From assembly GCA_036258135.1 (NCBI GenBank), contig DATAEG010000126.1, forward strand, positions 1 through 23,699: a DNA stretch of 23,699 nucleotides, read 5' to 3'. The notes beneath the pieces are model-generated. The model was not told the DNA's origin. It saw only the letters and a list, made by a program, of their open reading frames with translations, and searched no databases. The position numbers and the translations under genes were made by a program. Of this stretch, positions 16,238-22,376 are shown piece by piece (positions within the stretch are counted from its first letter, which is position 1; each line of letters begins with the position of its first letter). The DNA comes from DATAEG01 sp036258135. Its GTDB lineage: Bacteria; Actinomycetota; Actinomycetes; Mycobacteriales; Jatrophihabitantaceae.

Positions 16238-16696
16238 GTGCGACCCTCTCTGTATGAGTTCGCCGGCGGTGACGCCGCGTTCCTCTCGCTCGCGCGGGCC
16301 CATCACGCTCGCTGTCTCGCCGATCCGGAGCTGAACCACCCGTTCTCCCATCCGGATCAGCACCCGCAGCACATCGAACGGCTGGCCGCGTACTGGGCCG
16401 AGGTGCTGGGTGGCCCGCCGGTGTACTCGCAGTCCTGCGGCGATCAGTCCACATTGATCCAGATGCACTCCGGTAACGGCGACATCACGGACCTGGAAAG
16501 GCGCTTCGTCGAGTGCTTCGTCCGGGCCGCCGACGATGCCGGGCTGCCCGATGATCCCGAGTTCCGCGCGGCGCTGCGCGCCTACATGGAGTGGGCCGTC
16601 GTCGAGATCAACGCCCATCCCCAGAAGGATGCGGTGATCCCGGCCGGGCTGGAGATGCCGCACTGGTCCTGGGACGGGCTGGTGCTCGCGAGCTAG
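16238..16696 (+). CDS. truncated haemoglobin (group II-like globin)
   Basis: A 152-residue globin of the truncated 2-on-2 class. The start region LYEFAGGDAAFLSL, the WAEVLGGPPVY segment and the likely proximal haem ligand H77 (LIQMHSGNG) match group II members, which bind O2 or NO and are linked to detoxification or peroxidase-like redox chemistry. It is longer than the minimal fold, with a C-terminal tail after residue 125. The start is GTG at 16238, 37 bp after malQ; a GGAG lies only two bases before it, which is tighter than usual, so translation could depend on malQ. Its stop shares the palindrome CTAG with the stop of the convergent kinase gene. Its ligand chemistry is not predictable here. 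Confidence 0.85.
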   Translation: MRPSLYEFAGGDAAFLSLARAHHARCLADPELNHPFSHPDQHPQHIERLAAYWAEVLGGPPVYSQSCGDQSTLIQMHSGNGDITDLERRFVECFVRAADDAGLPDDPEFRAALRAYMEWAVVEINAHPQKDAVIPAGLEMPHWSWDGLVLAS

Positions 16697-17589
16697 CCTC
16701 TCGCCATCTCCCAGGCGAGCCAGCGGTCGACGATCTCGGCGAGGTCGGCGGTCTCCAGCAGCGGCGGGCCGCGCGATGATTCCGCGACGCCGAGCTGCCA
16801 GGCGACCACGCGCAGATCGCCGATGACGGCGAAGGCGTGGACCACGCGTTCGTCCGATGCGCCGAACCGCCTGACCTCGCGGTAGCCCTCAAGCCATGCG
16901 TCGAAATACGCCTTTGACAACCGCAGCACGCCGTTGGGTTCGATGGCGCGCCAGCACTCGCCGGCGCTGTCGAAGTCGAACACGGTCAGCTCGTCGCCGA
17001 GGCGGTGCACGTTGTCGAGGGTCAGGTCCATATGGCAGACGCCGCGATCGAGCTCACTGTCGGCCATGGCCCGTTTCAGTCGTTCACCTAGATCAACGGT
17101 CTGCTGCCACCGGCCCACGGCCGCGAGCTGAGGCCGCATCCTCGCCAGTTGCTCATCGATCAGTGTGGTTTCGTCGTAGACCTCACGGGCCAATGACGTC
17201 CGGAACGTGTCGGCAGCGCGATGCGTGCGCGCCGCAGCTCTGCCCAGAAGCGCGTACGTATCGCGGGCCGGCGCTGGCTTCTCCCCCGGTGCCCACTCGA
17301 ACAGGACACCCAGCCGCCTGCCAGCCGTTGTCGAGAACCTGTGCAGGTGCTCACCGCGCGCAGCGACCGGCGGGGCGACCGGCGCGCCGTCGTCCGCAAC
17401 GTGGCGTACCAGGCCGATCTCCCACTGGACGTCTGCCGCGGTGCGGTTCGCGTGATACAGCTTCAGGGCGAACGTCCCGATCGAGGAGGCGACGGCGAAG
17501 ACGTCGTTCACCGGCGTGTTCAGGTGACGACAGCTGACCTCGCGCAGCCCGAAGCGGTGCTCGAGTTGTCGTTCCAGTTCGGTCGGCAC
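16693..17589 (-). CDS. phosphotransferase family protein (aminoglycoside phosphotransferase/choline kinase fold)
   Basis: A kinase-like protein of about 298 residues. K43 (ALKLY) is the likely ATP-binding lysine; H186, D188 and N193 (CHMDLTLDN) form the catalytic loop, and D205/D207 (VFDFDSAG) bind metal. This fold phosphorylates hydroxyls of small molecules such as aminoglycosides, homoserine, choline or sugars; the sequence does not indicate which, and antibiotic resistance should not be assumed. The start is uncertain: I use GTG at 17589, which gives normal family length. The open frame continues to 17814, but those 75 codons are low-complexity and overlap a regulator remnant in another frame. 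The stop overlaps the globin stop by four bases at CTAG. Confidence 0.8.
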   Translation of the reverse strand: MPTELERQLEHRFGLREVSCRHLNTPVNDVFAVASSIGTFALKLYHANRTAADVQWEIGLVRHVADDGAPVAPPVAARGEHLHRFSTTAGRRLGVLFEWAPGEKPAPARDTYALLGRAAARTHRAADTFRTSLAREVYDETTLIDEQLARMRPQLAAVGRWQQTVDLGERLKRAMADSELDRGVCHMDLTLDNVHRLGDELTVFDFDSAGECWRAIEPNGVLRLSKAYFDAWLEGYREVRRFGASDERVVHAFAVIGDLRVVAWQLGVAESSRGPPLLETADLAEIVDRWLAWEMARG

Positions 17590-17921
17590 GCCGGGTCGAG
17601 AAGCGGCGCTATGCCCGGCCGAGGGTGGCCGCCGACTGATCCGCGCTGGACGGCAGCCCGGACTGCTCCGGAGCGATCCGGGCGCGCCGGGAGCGGAGGA
17701 ACTCACGGACCTGTGCGCGGTGGTGAGGGGGCTGGTCCATGCGTTCAGGCTACGCAGCGACCGTGCCGCCAGGGAGGTACTGCCGCTACCTGGAACGACG
17801 TCCTCGTTCATCATCCCGTGCAGATGATGGTGGCTGGGTCATCCGGCGGTAATGTGAGCAGGCCGAGCGCAGTCGGCGGATCCCTCATATGTCGACGCGC
17901 GACCGAAAGCGAGGAGGCGCC
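17590..17921. other. 332-bp region without an intact gene
   Basis: This gap separates the phosphotransferase gene (minus) from the DUF6325 gene (plus). It contains the regulator remnant at 17609-17740 and the inverted pair at 17775-17791. The rest presumably holds divergent promoters, though I could not identify clear -35/-10 boxes. Confidence 0.6.
17609..17740 (-). pseudogene. N-terminal remnant of an MmyB-type helix-turn-helix regulator
   Basis: A 43-codon frame from ATG 17740 to TAG 17611-17609. Residues 12-30 read REFLRSRRARIAPEQSGLP, closely matching the conserved N-terminus of actinobacterial MmyB/XRE-like regulators, which normally continue with a PGLRREEVA helix-turn-helix. Here the match stops at about residue 32 and the frame ends soon after. 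It is therefore a truncated gene start, with the rest deleted, apparently at the junction with the phosphotransferase gene. The inverted pair AGGTA-N7-TACCT at 17775-17791, just upstream, may be its former operator. The resemblance is from memory of the family, not from a search. Confidence 0.6.
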
Positions 17922-18338
17922 ATGGGAGTCGGACCCATCGACGTGGTGATCATTGGGTTTCCGGGCAACAAGTTCAGCGGCCAGATCGCCCCGGCGATCA
18001 TGGATCTCGTTGATGCTGGCACGATCCGGGTCATCGACCTGCTGTTCGTGATGAAGGATGCCGACGGCGTCGTTCTTACGATCGACGTGTCCGACCTCGA
18101 CCCCGACACCGGGCCGAGCTTTATGGCCGTCAACGTCGTTCAGCCGGGCGCACTCGGTCCGGAGGACGCCGATGAGATCGCCGAGGACTTGGAACCGAAT
18201 ACATCCGCACTTCTGATCGCCTTCGAGAACGCATGGGCCGCAAGATTCGTTGAGGCGGTCCGGGCCGCTGACGGCTTTGTGATCGATCAGATCCGCATCC
18301 CGGCTGACGTTGGCGAGGCCGTCGTCACGGCCGGCTAG
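17922..18338 (+). CDS. DUF6325 family protein
   Basis: A 138-residue cytoplasmic protein matching the DUF6325 family (formerly grouped with DUF1269), of unknown function and common in actinobacteria and some other soil bacteria. It begins GPIDVVIIGFPGNKFSGQIAPAI and continues with alternating strands and helices (VIDLLFVMKDADG), ending in an acidic and then a helical segment; no catalytic motif is visible. The ATG at 17922 follows GAGGAGG at good spacing. The next gene, a SHOCT-domain protein, begins 35 bp downstream on the same strand, a pairing I recall as frequent. The pair probably acts in one process, perhaps at the membrane or in stress, but this is inference. Confidence 0.8.
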   Translation: MGVGPIDVVIIGFPGNKFSGQIAPAIMDLVDAGTIRVIDLLFVMKDADGVVLTIDVSDLDPDTGPSFMAVNVVQPGALGPEDADEIAEDLEPNTSALLIAFENAWAARFVEAVRAADGFVIDQIRIPADVGEAVVTAG

Positions 18339-18373
18339 ACACTGGCGCTGATCCGCGAACCGAGAGGAACGAG

Positions 18374-18679
18374 ATGGGACTACTACGTATGGCCGCGCGT
18401 ACTGCGGTCGTCGCGGGCACCGCCACAGCCGTGTCCGGGCGCGTCTCCCGCCGTCAGGCGGCTCGCTACGACCAGAAGGCCGAGGCGGAGCAGTACGAAC
18501 AGCAACAGCAGTACGCTGCGCAACAGCAGTACGCGCAGCCGGCACCGCCCCCTCCCCCGCCGCCTGCGCCTGAGGACGAGTCGATGGCGAAGCTGCAGCA
18601 GTTGGCGCAATTGCACAGCCAGGGGGTGCTGTCTGATGAGGAGTTCAGCGCGGCGAAAGCCAAGCTCCTCGGAATCTGA
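18374..18679 (+). CDS. SHOCT domain protein with Q/Y- and P-rich linker
   Basis: A 101-residue protein in three parts. The N-terminal segment is basic and weakly hydrophobic (about 1-30). A low-complexity linker of Gln/Tyr repeats and a run of prolines follows (about 35-67). A C-terminal SHOCT domain (about 70-101, MAKLQQLAQLHSQGVLSDEEFSAAKAKLL) ends the protein. SHOCT motifs are short helical hairpins, usually at the C-terminus and thought to promote oligomerisation or membrane-related functions. GAGAGG precedes the ATG. It follows the DUF6325 gene by 35 bp, probably in the same transcript. Function unknown; the linker may be prone to phase separation or length variation. Confidence 0.85.
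   Translation: MGLLRMAARTAVVAGTATAVSGRVSRRQAARYDQKAEAEQYEQQQQYAAQQQYAQPAPPPPPPPAPEDESMAKLQQLAQLHSQGVLSDEEFSAAKAKLLGI
18503..18534. repeat. 18-bp-period repeat inside the SHOCT gene
   Basis: CAACAGCAGTACGC occurs at 18503-18516 and again at 18521-18534, an 18-bp (six-codon) period encoding QQQYA units. The in-frame length means copy changes would lengthen or shorten the linker without disrupting the SHOCT domain. Confidence 0.6.
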
Positions 18680-18701
18680 AACCGCCTGAACCTGCGTCCG
18701 C

Positions 18702-19442
18702 GTGGACGAGGCTGAACCATACGCACGTCTGGCCGACGTGTACGACGAAGTCGTCGTTGACCCGTGCTATGACCGTTGGGCGGCGTACCTGCACGAACTC
18801 TGGTCATCCGATCATGACGGTGTGCAGACCGTCTTAGACGTCTGCTGCGGAACCGGCCTGATGAGCGCAGAGCTGACCGCGCTCGGCTATCGCGTCGTCG
18901 GCGTCGACCGTTCGCCTGCCATGCTCGCCCGCGCGCGTCACCTGCTGGGACCTGACGCCATCCTGGCCCAGCAGGCCCTGCCAGAGCTGACGATCGGCGG
19001 CGTCTTCGACGCCGTCATATCCACATTCGACAGCCTCAACTATCTAAGCCCCAATGAACTGGGCACAAGCTTCTCCGCGCTGGGTCGCCGGCTGCGCCCC
19101 GGCGGTTGGCTGGTGTTCGATCTGCACACCGACGCAATGATGCAGTTCACCATGAATCACCCTGTCGTCGAGGGCCAATCCGACGGACGGCGCTTTGTGA
19201 TCAGTAGTGTCGTGGATGTCGCGGCCAGAACCTGCAACACACGCATCGTGATGACGCGGACTGATGACGGCGACATCTTCAGTGAGCAGCATGCTCAGCA
19301 CTTTTTCACCGACACCGAGGTCCGCGATGCGCTCGCGGCGGCGCGGTTCGAGCTCGTCGCCATCACCGACGAATACACCCACACACCCGCCGACCAATCA
19401 TCGTTGCGCGCGACCTGGTCGGCCCGTCGCCTCGCGACGTGA
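18702..19442 (+). CDS. class I SAM-dependent methyltransferase
   Basis: A 246-residue Rossmann-fold methyltransferase. Motif I is VLDVCCGTG at residues 45-52 and the strand-2 acidic residue is D69 (VVGVDRS), together forming the S-adenosylmethionine pocket; VFDAVISTFDSLNYL and LRPGGWLVFDLHT are typical later motifs. It resembles small-molecule methyltransferases (YARLADVYDE start). The GTG at 18702 is used because it precedes this conserved N-terminus, though no clear ribosome site is present. It follows the SHOCT gene by 22 bp, so it may be co-transcribed. Substrate unknown. Confidence 0.87.
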   Translation: MDEAEPYARLADVYDEVVVDPCYDRWAAYLHELWSSDHDGVQTVLDVCCGTGLMSAELTALGYRVVGVDRSPAMLARARHLLGPDAILAQQALPELTIGGVFDAVISTFDSLNYLSPNELGTSFSALGRRLRPGGWLVFDLHTDAMMQFTMNHPVVEGQSDGRRFVISSVVDVAARTCNTRIVMTRTDDGDIFSEQHAQHFFTDTEVRDALAAARFELVAITDEYTHTPADQSSLRATWSARRLAT

Positions 19443-19455
19443 ATCCGAGCGGTAC

Positions 19456-19854
19456 TTACCCCCGAAGCTCGTCCGCCGGTTGACGTTCGCCGTATACCGC
19501 AAGGCCGTAGATGACGAGGATGCCGATCGCGATGTAGGCCAGAGCCCAGATCGGGTAGTAGGGCATCCACCAGATGGATGTAACGGCGAGAATGCCGCCA
19601 GCGAAAATGCCGATCCAACGGCTGAACTGAGAGCCCGTCAAGACGCCGAAGGACGCGCCGAGCAGGATGAGGGCGACGATGAAGTACACCCAGCCATAGG
19701 TCGCGAGGCTGTGCCCGAACAGTGCCCCTTCGAGGTTGCTCGGCAGAGTCCCGTTGTAGCTCCAAGCCCATAGGGCGTCGAAGAAGCGCATAATGCCGGT
19801 GATGCCCAGCACCGTCCCAGCGAAGAACCGCCAGCCGCTACCCTCTACTTCCAT
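19456..19854 (-). CDS. DUF7144 family four-helix membrane protein
   Basis: A 132-residue integral membrane protein with four hydrophobic segments (about 8-28, 48-70, 78-94 and 99-121). Its pattern, including WRFFAGTVLGITGIMRFFDALWAW at the N-terminus and a WWMPYYPIWAL loop, matches the DUF7144 family of unknown function found widely in actinobacteria. The ATG at 19854 follows AAGGGA at usable spacing; a GTG directly before it would add one residue. It ends 13 bp from the convergent methyltransferase gene. No function can be assigned. Confidence 0.8.
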   Translation of the reverse strand: MEVEGSGWRFFAGTVLGITGIMRFFDALWAWSYNGTLPSNLEGALFGHSLATYGWVYFIVALILLGASFGVLTGSQFSRWIGIFAGGILAVTSIWWMPYYPIWALAYIAIGILVIYGLAVYGERQPADELRG

Positions 19855-19965
19855 CACACGTTCCCTTCTTTGATGAGCGTGTCTGCGCCCGAGCTCGACT
19901 TCGCTTGGTCGCCACGTTTGTCGATGAGGGACTGTAGCGGGCGGCGGCCCGGGTGTCGCAGCTGG

Positions 19966-20250
19966 CTATACCGCATCCGCCACGGCCACCAGCACACCGA
20001 TGAGGAGCGCGACCAGCGTTACGAGTCGGAGCGTGGGAGCTGGCGGCTTTGCGGGTCGGTTGTAGAGCACGCGTCCCCGAATGGCCAGCAACAGCCCGCA
20101 CAGCAGCAAGCCGATGGCGATCAGGAGGTCAGGGATCGAGTGGCGCAGCGCACCCAGCCGCAGCATCGCTGTGCCAAACCCCGCGGCTGCCAACGATGTG
20201 CGCCCCCAGGCCAGCGCGGTCTGCTGCTGGATCCGGTCGGACTGCCTCAT
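19966..20250 (-). CDS. DUF202 family small membrane protein
   Basis: A 94-residue protein of the DUF202 (YidG/YidH-like) family. The family signature is at the N-terminus (QQQTALAWGRTSLAAAGFG), followed by two further helices (LLIAIGLLLCGLLLAI and LRLVTLVALLIGVLVAV), giving a three-helix protein. The ATG at 20250 overlaps the stop of the upstream DUF202 gene as ATGA, so the two are translationally coupled and probably form a heteromeric membrane complex. Function of the family is unknown. Confidence 0.82.
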   Translation of the reverse strand: MRQSDRIQQQTALAWGRTSLAAAGFGTAMLRLGALRHSIPDLLIAIGLLLCGLLLAIRGRVLYNRPAKPPAPTLRLVTLVALLIGVLVAVADAV

Positions 20251-20606
20251 TTCGGCCCCACGCTGACCAGTAGCACGACGAGTAAGCCGACCACCGTCAT
20301 CGCGGTGGACAGCAACAGCAGGCTCACCGGATACCGCATATGAAGCGCCAGCCGCATCGACCGCTCAGTCGCCGCCCACCGCAGATACGCGAAACACGCA
20401 ACGACGGTGCCGAGCACGGCGAGCAGAATCCCCAGCAGCGTTCGGCTGCCTGGTAGCCGAAAGGCGGGTACCAGCTGCCCGACCGCCACCGATGCGGCCA
20501 ACAGCGCCAATGACGTTCGTAACCAGGCCAGAAAGGTGCGTTCGTTGGCCATCGATAACTGGTAGTCGGGGTCTTGACCCTCGTCCTGCCAACGCGGACG
20601 GCGCAT
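20247..20606 (-). CDS. DUF202 family (YidH-like) membrane protein
   Basis: A 119-residue protein, first of a coupled DUF202 pair. After a charged N-terminus it has the family motif MANERTFLAWLRTSLALLAASVAVGQL, then two more helices (TLLGILLAVLGTVVACFAYL and VSLLLLSTAMTVVGLLVVLLV). The ATG at 20606 has GGAGG six bases upstream, which decides the start; the longer open frame upstream is not coding. The two proteins share the same architecture but differ clearly in sequence, suggesting an old duplication. Function unknown. Confidence 0.85.
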   Translation of the reverse strand: MRRPRWQDEGQDPDYQLSMANERTFLAWLRTSLALLAASVAVGQLVPAFRLPGSRTLLGILLAVLGTVVACFAYLRWAATERSMRLALHMRYPVSLLLLSTAMTVVGLLVVLLVSVGPK

Positions 20607-20627
20607 CGCTGTCCTCCGCCTATGTCG

Positions 20628-20654
20628 AAGTCTGCTAGGTCTCCGCAAGTCTGC
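20628..20654. repeat. direct repeat AAGTCTGC upstream of the DUF202 pair
   Basis: Two identical 8-mers at 20628-20635 and 20647-20654 lie 19 bp apart (close to two helical turns), 22 bp before the DUF202 start. They may be a regulator site near the promoter, for which I see no convincing boxes. Confidence 0.35.
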
Positions 20655-20701
20655 CGCAGTATCCGCACGCCGATTGACCAGTGCACCGGTCGAGTCGGCT
20701 G

Positions 20702-20716
20702 CCCGCGTTACGCGGG
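20702..20716 (-). terminator. hairpin directly after the response-regulator stop codon
   Basis: CCCGCG-TTA-CGCGGG is a perfect 6-bp GC stem that begins at the base immediately after the TGA. No U-tract follows. It probably ends or protects the permease-kinase-regulator transcript. Confidence 0.5.
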
Positions 20717-21358
20717 TCAGAGAAGGCGGCGGGCGCGGGCCCAGCGGGCGAGTTCGCGGCGGTTGGAGAGCTGGAGCTTGCGCAGCACCGCGGCGGCGTG
20801 GGTCTCGACCGTGCGCGCCGAGATCGATAGTCGAGTGCCGATCTCCGGGTATGTGTACCCGACGGCGACCAGTCGCATGACCTCGCGCTCGCGTCGGGTC
20901 AGCCGGTCGAGGTCCGGCTCCGGCCCGGAGGCCTCGGCCCCGCGGAAGCTGTCTAGGACGTAGACGGCCAGCCGCGGCGAGAAGTAGACGTCGCCCGCGT
21001 GCACGCGGCGGATCGCCTCGCACAGGTCGGGGCCGGAGATCGCCTTCGTCACGTACCCCCGGGCGCCGCCGCGGATGACGTCGAGGACGTCCCCGGCGGC
21101 ATCCGACACCGACAGGCCCAGGAAACGGACGTGCGGATGGGTCGGCACGACGGCGTCGAGGACGGCCCGACCGCCGCCACCGGGAAGGTGCACGTCGAGG
21201 AGCACCACGTCGGGATGCAGGGCGCGGATGCCGGCAACCGCGGTGGTGACGTCTGCCGCCTCGCCCACCACGTCCACAGCGTCGCCGATCTCGGCCCGCA
21301 CGCCGGAGCGCACCACTGTGTGGTCGTCGACGACGAAGACCCGGACCCGCTCACCCAT
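20717..21358 (-). CDS. NarL/LuxR-type response regulator
   Basis: A 213-residue two-component response regulator. The receiver domain (about 5-120) has the acidic pocket D11/D12, phospho-acceptor D55 (VVLLDVHLP), S83 in place of the usual Thr/Ser and K105 (GYVTK). The C-terminal LuxR helix-turn-helix (about 150-210) reads LTRREREVMRLVAVGYTYPEIGTRLSISARTVETH. Its ATG lies within the last codons of the histidine kinase gene (8-bp overlap), so it is the kinase's cognate partner. It most likely activates the upstream permease operon and perhaps distant genes. Confidence 0.94.
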   Translation of the reverse strand: MGERVRVFVVDDHTVVRSGVRAEIGDAVDVVGEAADVTTAVAGIRALHPDVVLLDVHLPGGGGRAVLDAVVPTHPHVRFLGLSVSDAAGDVLDVIRGGARGYVTKAISGPDLCEAIRRVHAGDVYFSPRLAVYVLDSFRGAEASGPEPDLDRLTRREREVMRLVAVGYTYPEIGTRLSISARTVETHAAAVLRKLQLSNRRELARWARARRLL

Positions 21359-22352
21359 GACGCACCCCCCTGGGAATGTGCACTTCCACCTCGGTGCCTG
21401 CGCCGGGCGCCGAGCGGATCACTGCGGAGCCGCCGTGGGCGTGGATTCGCCGTTCGATCGAGTCGGTGATGCCGCGCCGGTCCGTGCCGTGGCACAGCGC
21501 CGGGTCGAACCCGCGGCCCCGGTCGCGGACAAGCGCGTGCAGGTCCTCCTCGGTGATCTCGGCGAAGACCGACACGTGGCGGACTTCGGCGTGCTTGGCG
21601 GCGTTGGTGAGCGCCTCGCGCACGGCCCCGATGACGGCCCGAGCGGGCCCGTCGAGGCGGCATGTGCCGACGGTCGCCACCTCGACGGTGACGTCGAACC
21701 GATCCTCCACCTCCTCGGCCACCGCCTTGGCCGTGGCGGCGAAGTCATCGCCATCGTCCGGCGGCCCGCCGTAGAGCCAGGCACGCAGCTCCCGGTCGGC
21801 GCGGCGGGTGAGCCCGCGAACCGCACGGGGGTCATCGGCCCGCTTGTAGATCAGCGTGAGCGCCTGGAGAACCGAGTCATGCAAGTGGGTGGCGACCTCG
21901 GCCCGCTCCTCGGCGCGGACCCGGGCGGCCCGCTCTCGGCTGATCGCGCGGGTGAGCACGAACAACCAGGGCAGCAGGACCGCACCGACGAGCGTAAGCA
22001 CCCCGGCGGCGAGGAAGGAGATCATCACCACGGCGACGGCGTACCCGTCGGTGCTGGCGCCCCGCTGGCTGTCGAGGATCGCGGCCGCGACCACTCCCGC
22101 CGCGGCGAGCATTGCGGAAACCGCGACGACCCGGCGGAAGGCCCGGCTCGCATCGGGCTCCCGCTCCAGGCGGCGCGAGACCAGCAACATCCATGGCCCG
22201 ACGGCCAGCCCGACCACGAGCAGCAGCACGGCGACGGCGACCGGCAGCGGGGGCACGGACGTGTGCTCGACGACCACGAGCATGAAGACCCAGAAGCCGG
22301 CCAGGCCGAGGCACCCGAGCGCGACCAACCAGCGCATCGTCAGGCGCACCAT
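21351..22352 (-). CDS. membrane sensor histidine kinase (HisKA_3 type)
   Basis: A 333-residue sensor kinase of the NarX/DesK class. The N-terminus has about four membrane helices (residues 8-28, 36-58, 76-93 and 107-134), with little extracellular sequence, suggesting that it senses within the membrane or through a partner protein. The dimerisation helix contains THLHDSVLQAL, with H158 as the phospho-acceptor, and the ATPase domain shows EALTNAAKHAE and DRGRGFDP. The ATG at 22352 lies 24 bp after the permease gene; a second ATG is five codons later. No clear ribosome site is seen. It is coupled to the response regulator that follows. Confidence 0.92.
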   Translation of the reverse strand: MVRLTMRWLVALGCLGLAGFWVFMLVVVEHTSVPPLPVAVAVLLLVVGLAVGPWMLLVSRRLEREPDASRAFRRVVAVSAMLAAAGVVAAAILDSQRGASTDGYAVAVVMISFLAAGVLTLVGAVLLPWLFVLTRAISRERAARVRAEERAEVATHLHDSVLQALTLIYKRADDPRAVRGLTRRADRELRAWLYGGPPDDGDDFAATAKAVAEEVEDRFDVTVEVATVGTCRLDGPARAVIGAVREALTNAAKHAEVRHVSVFAEITEEDLHALVRDRGRGFDPALCHGTDRRGITDSIERRIHAHGGSAVIRSAPGAGTEVEVHIPRGVRHG

Positions 22353-22376
22353 CCCAGCCTAGGGTCCCCGCCGCGA

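Noticed and set aside
16693..17589. Antibiotic-resistance kinase
   Set aside because: Only the general phosphotransferase fold is visible; this fold includes many metabolic kinases and there is no resistance-gene context.
17590..17814. 75-codon N-terminal extension of the phosphotransferase
   Set aside because: Low-complexity Ser/Pro/Arg-rich sequence, unlike any kinase domain, and it overlaps the regulator remnant in another frame.
19938..19951. CGGGC-GGCG-GCCCG hairpin after the DUF202 gene
   Set aside because: Only a 5-bp stem without U-tract in a GC-rich background; not distinguishable from chance.
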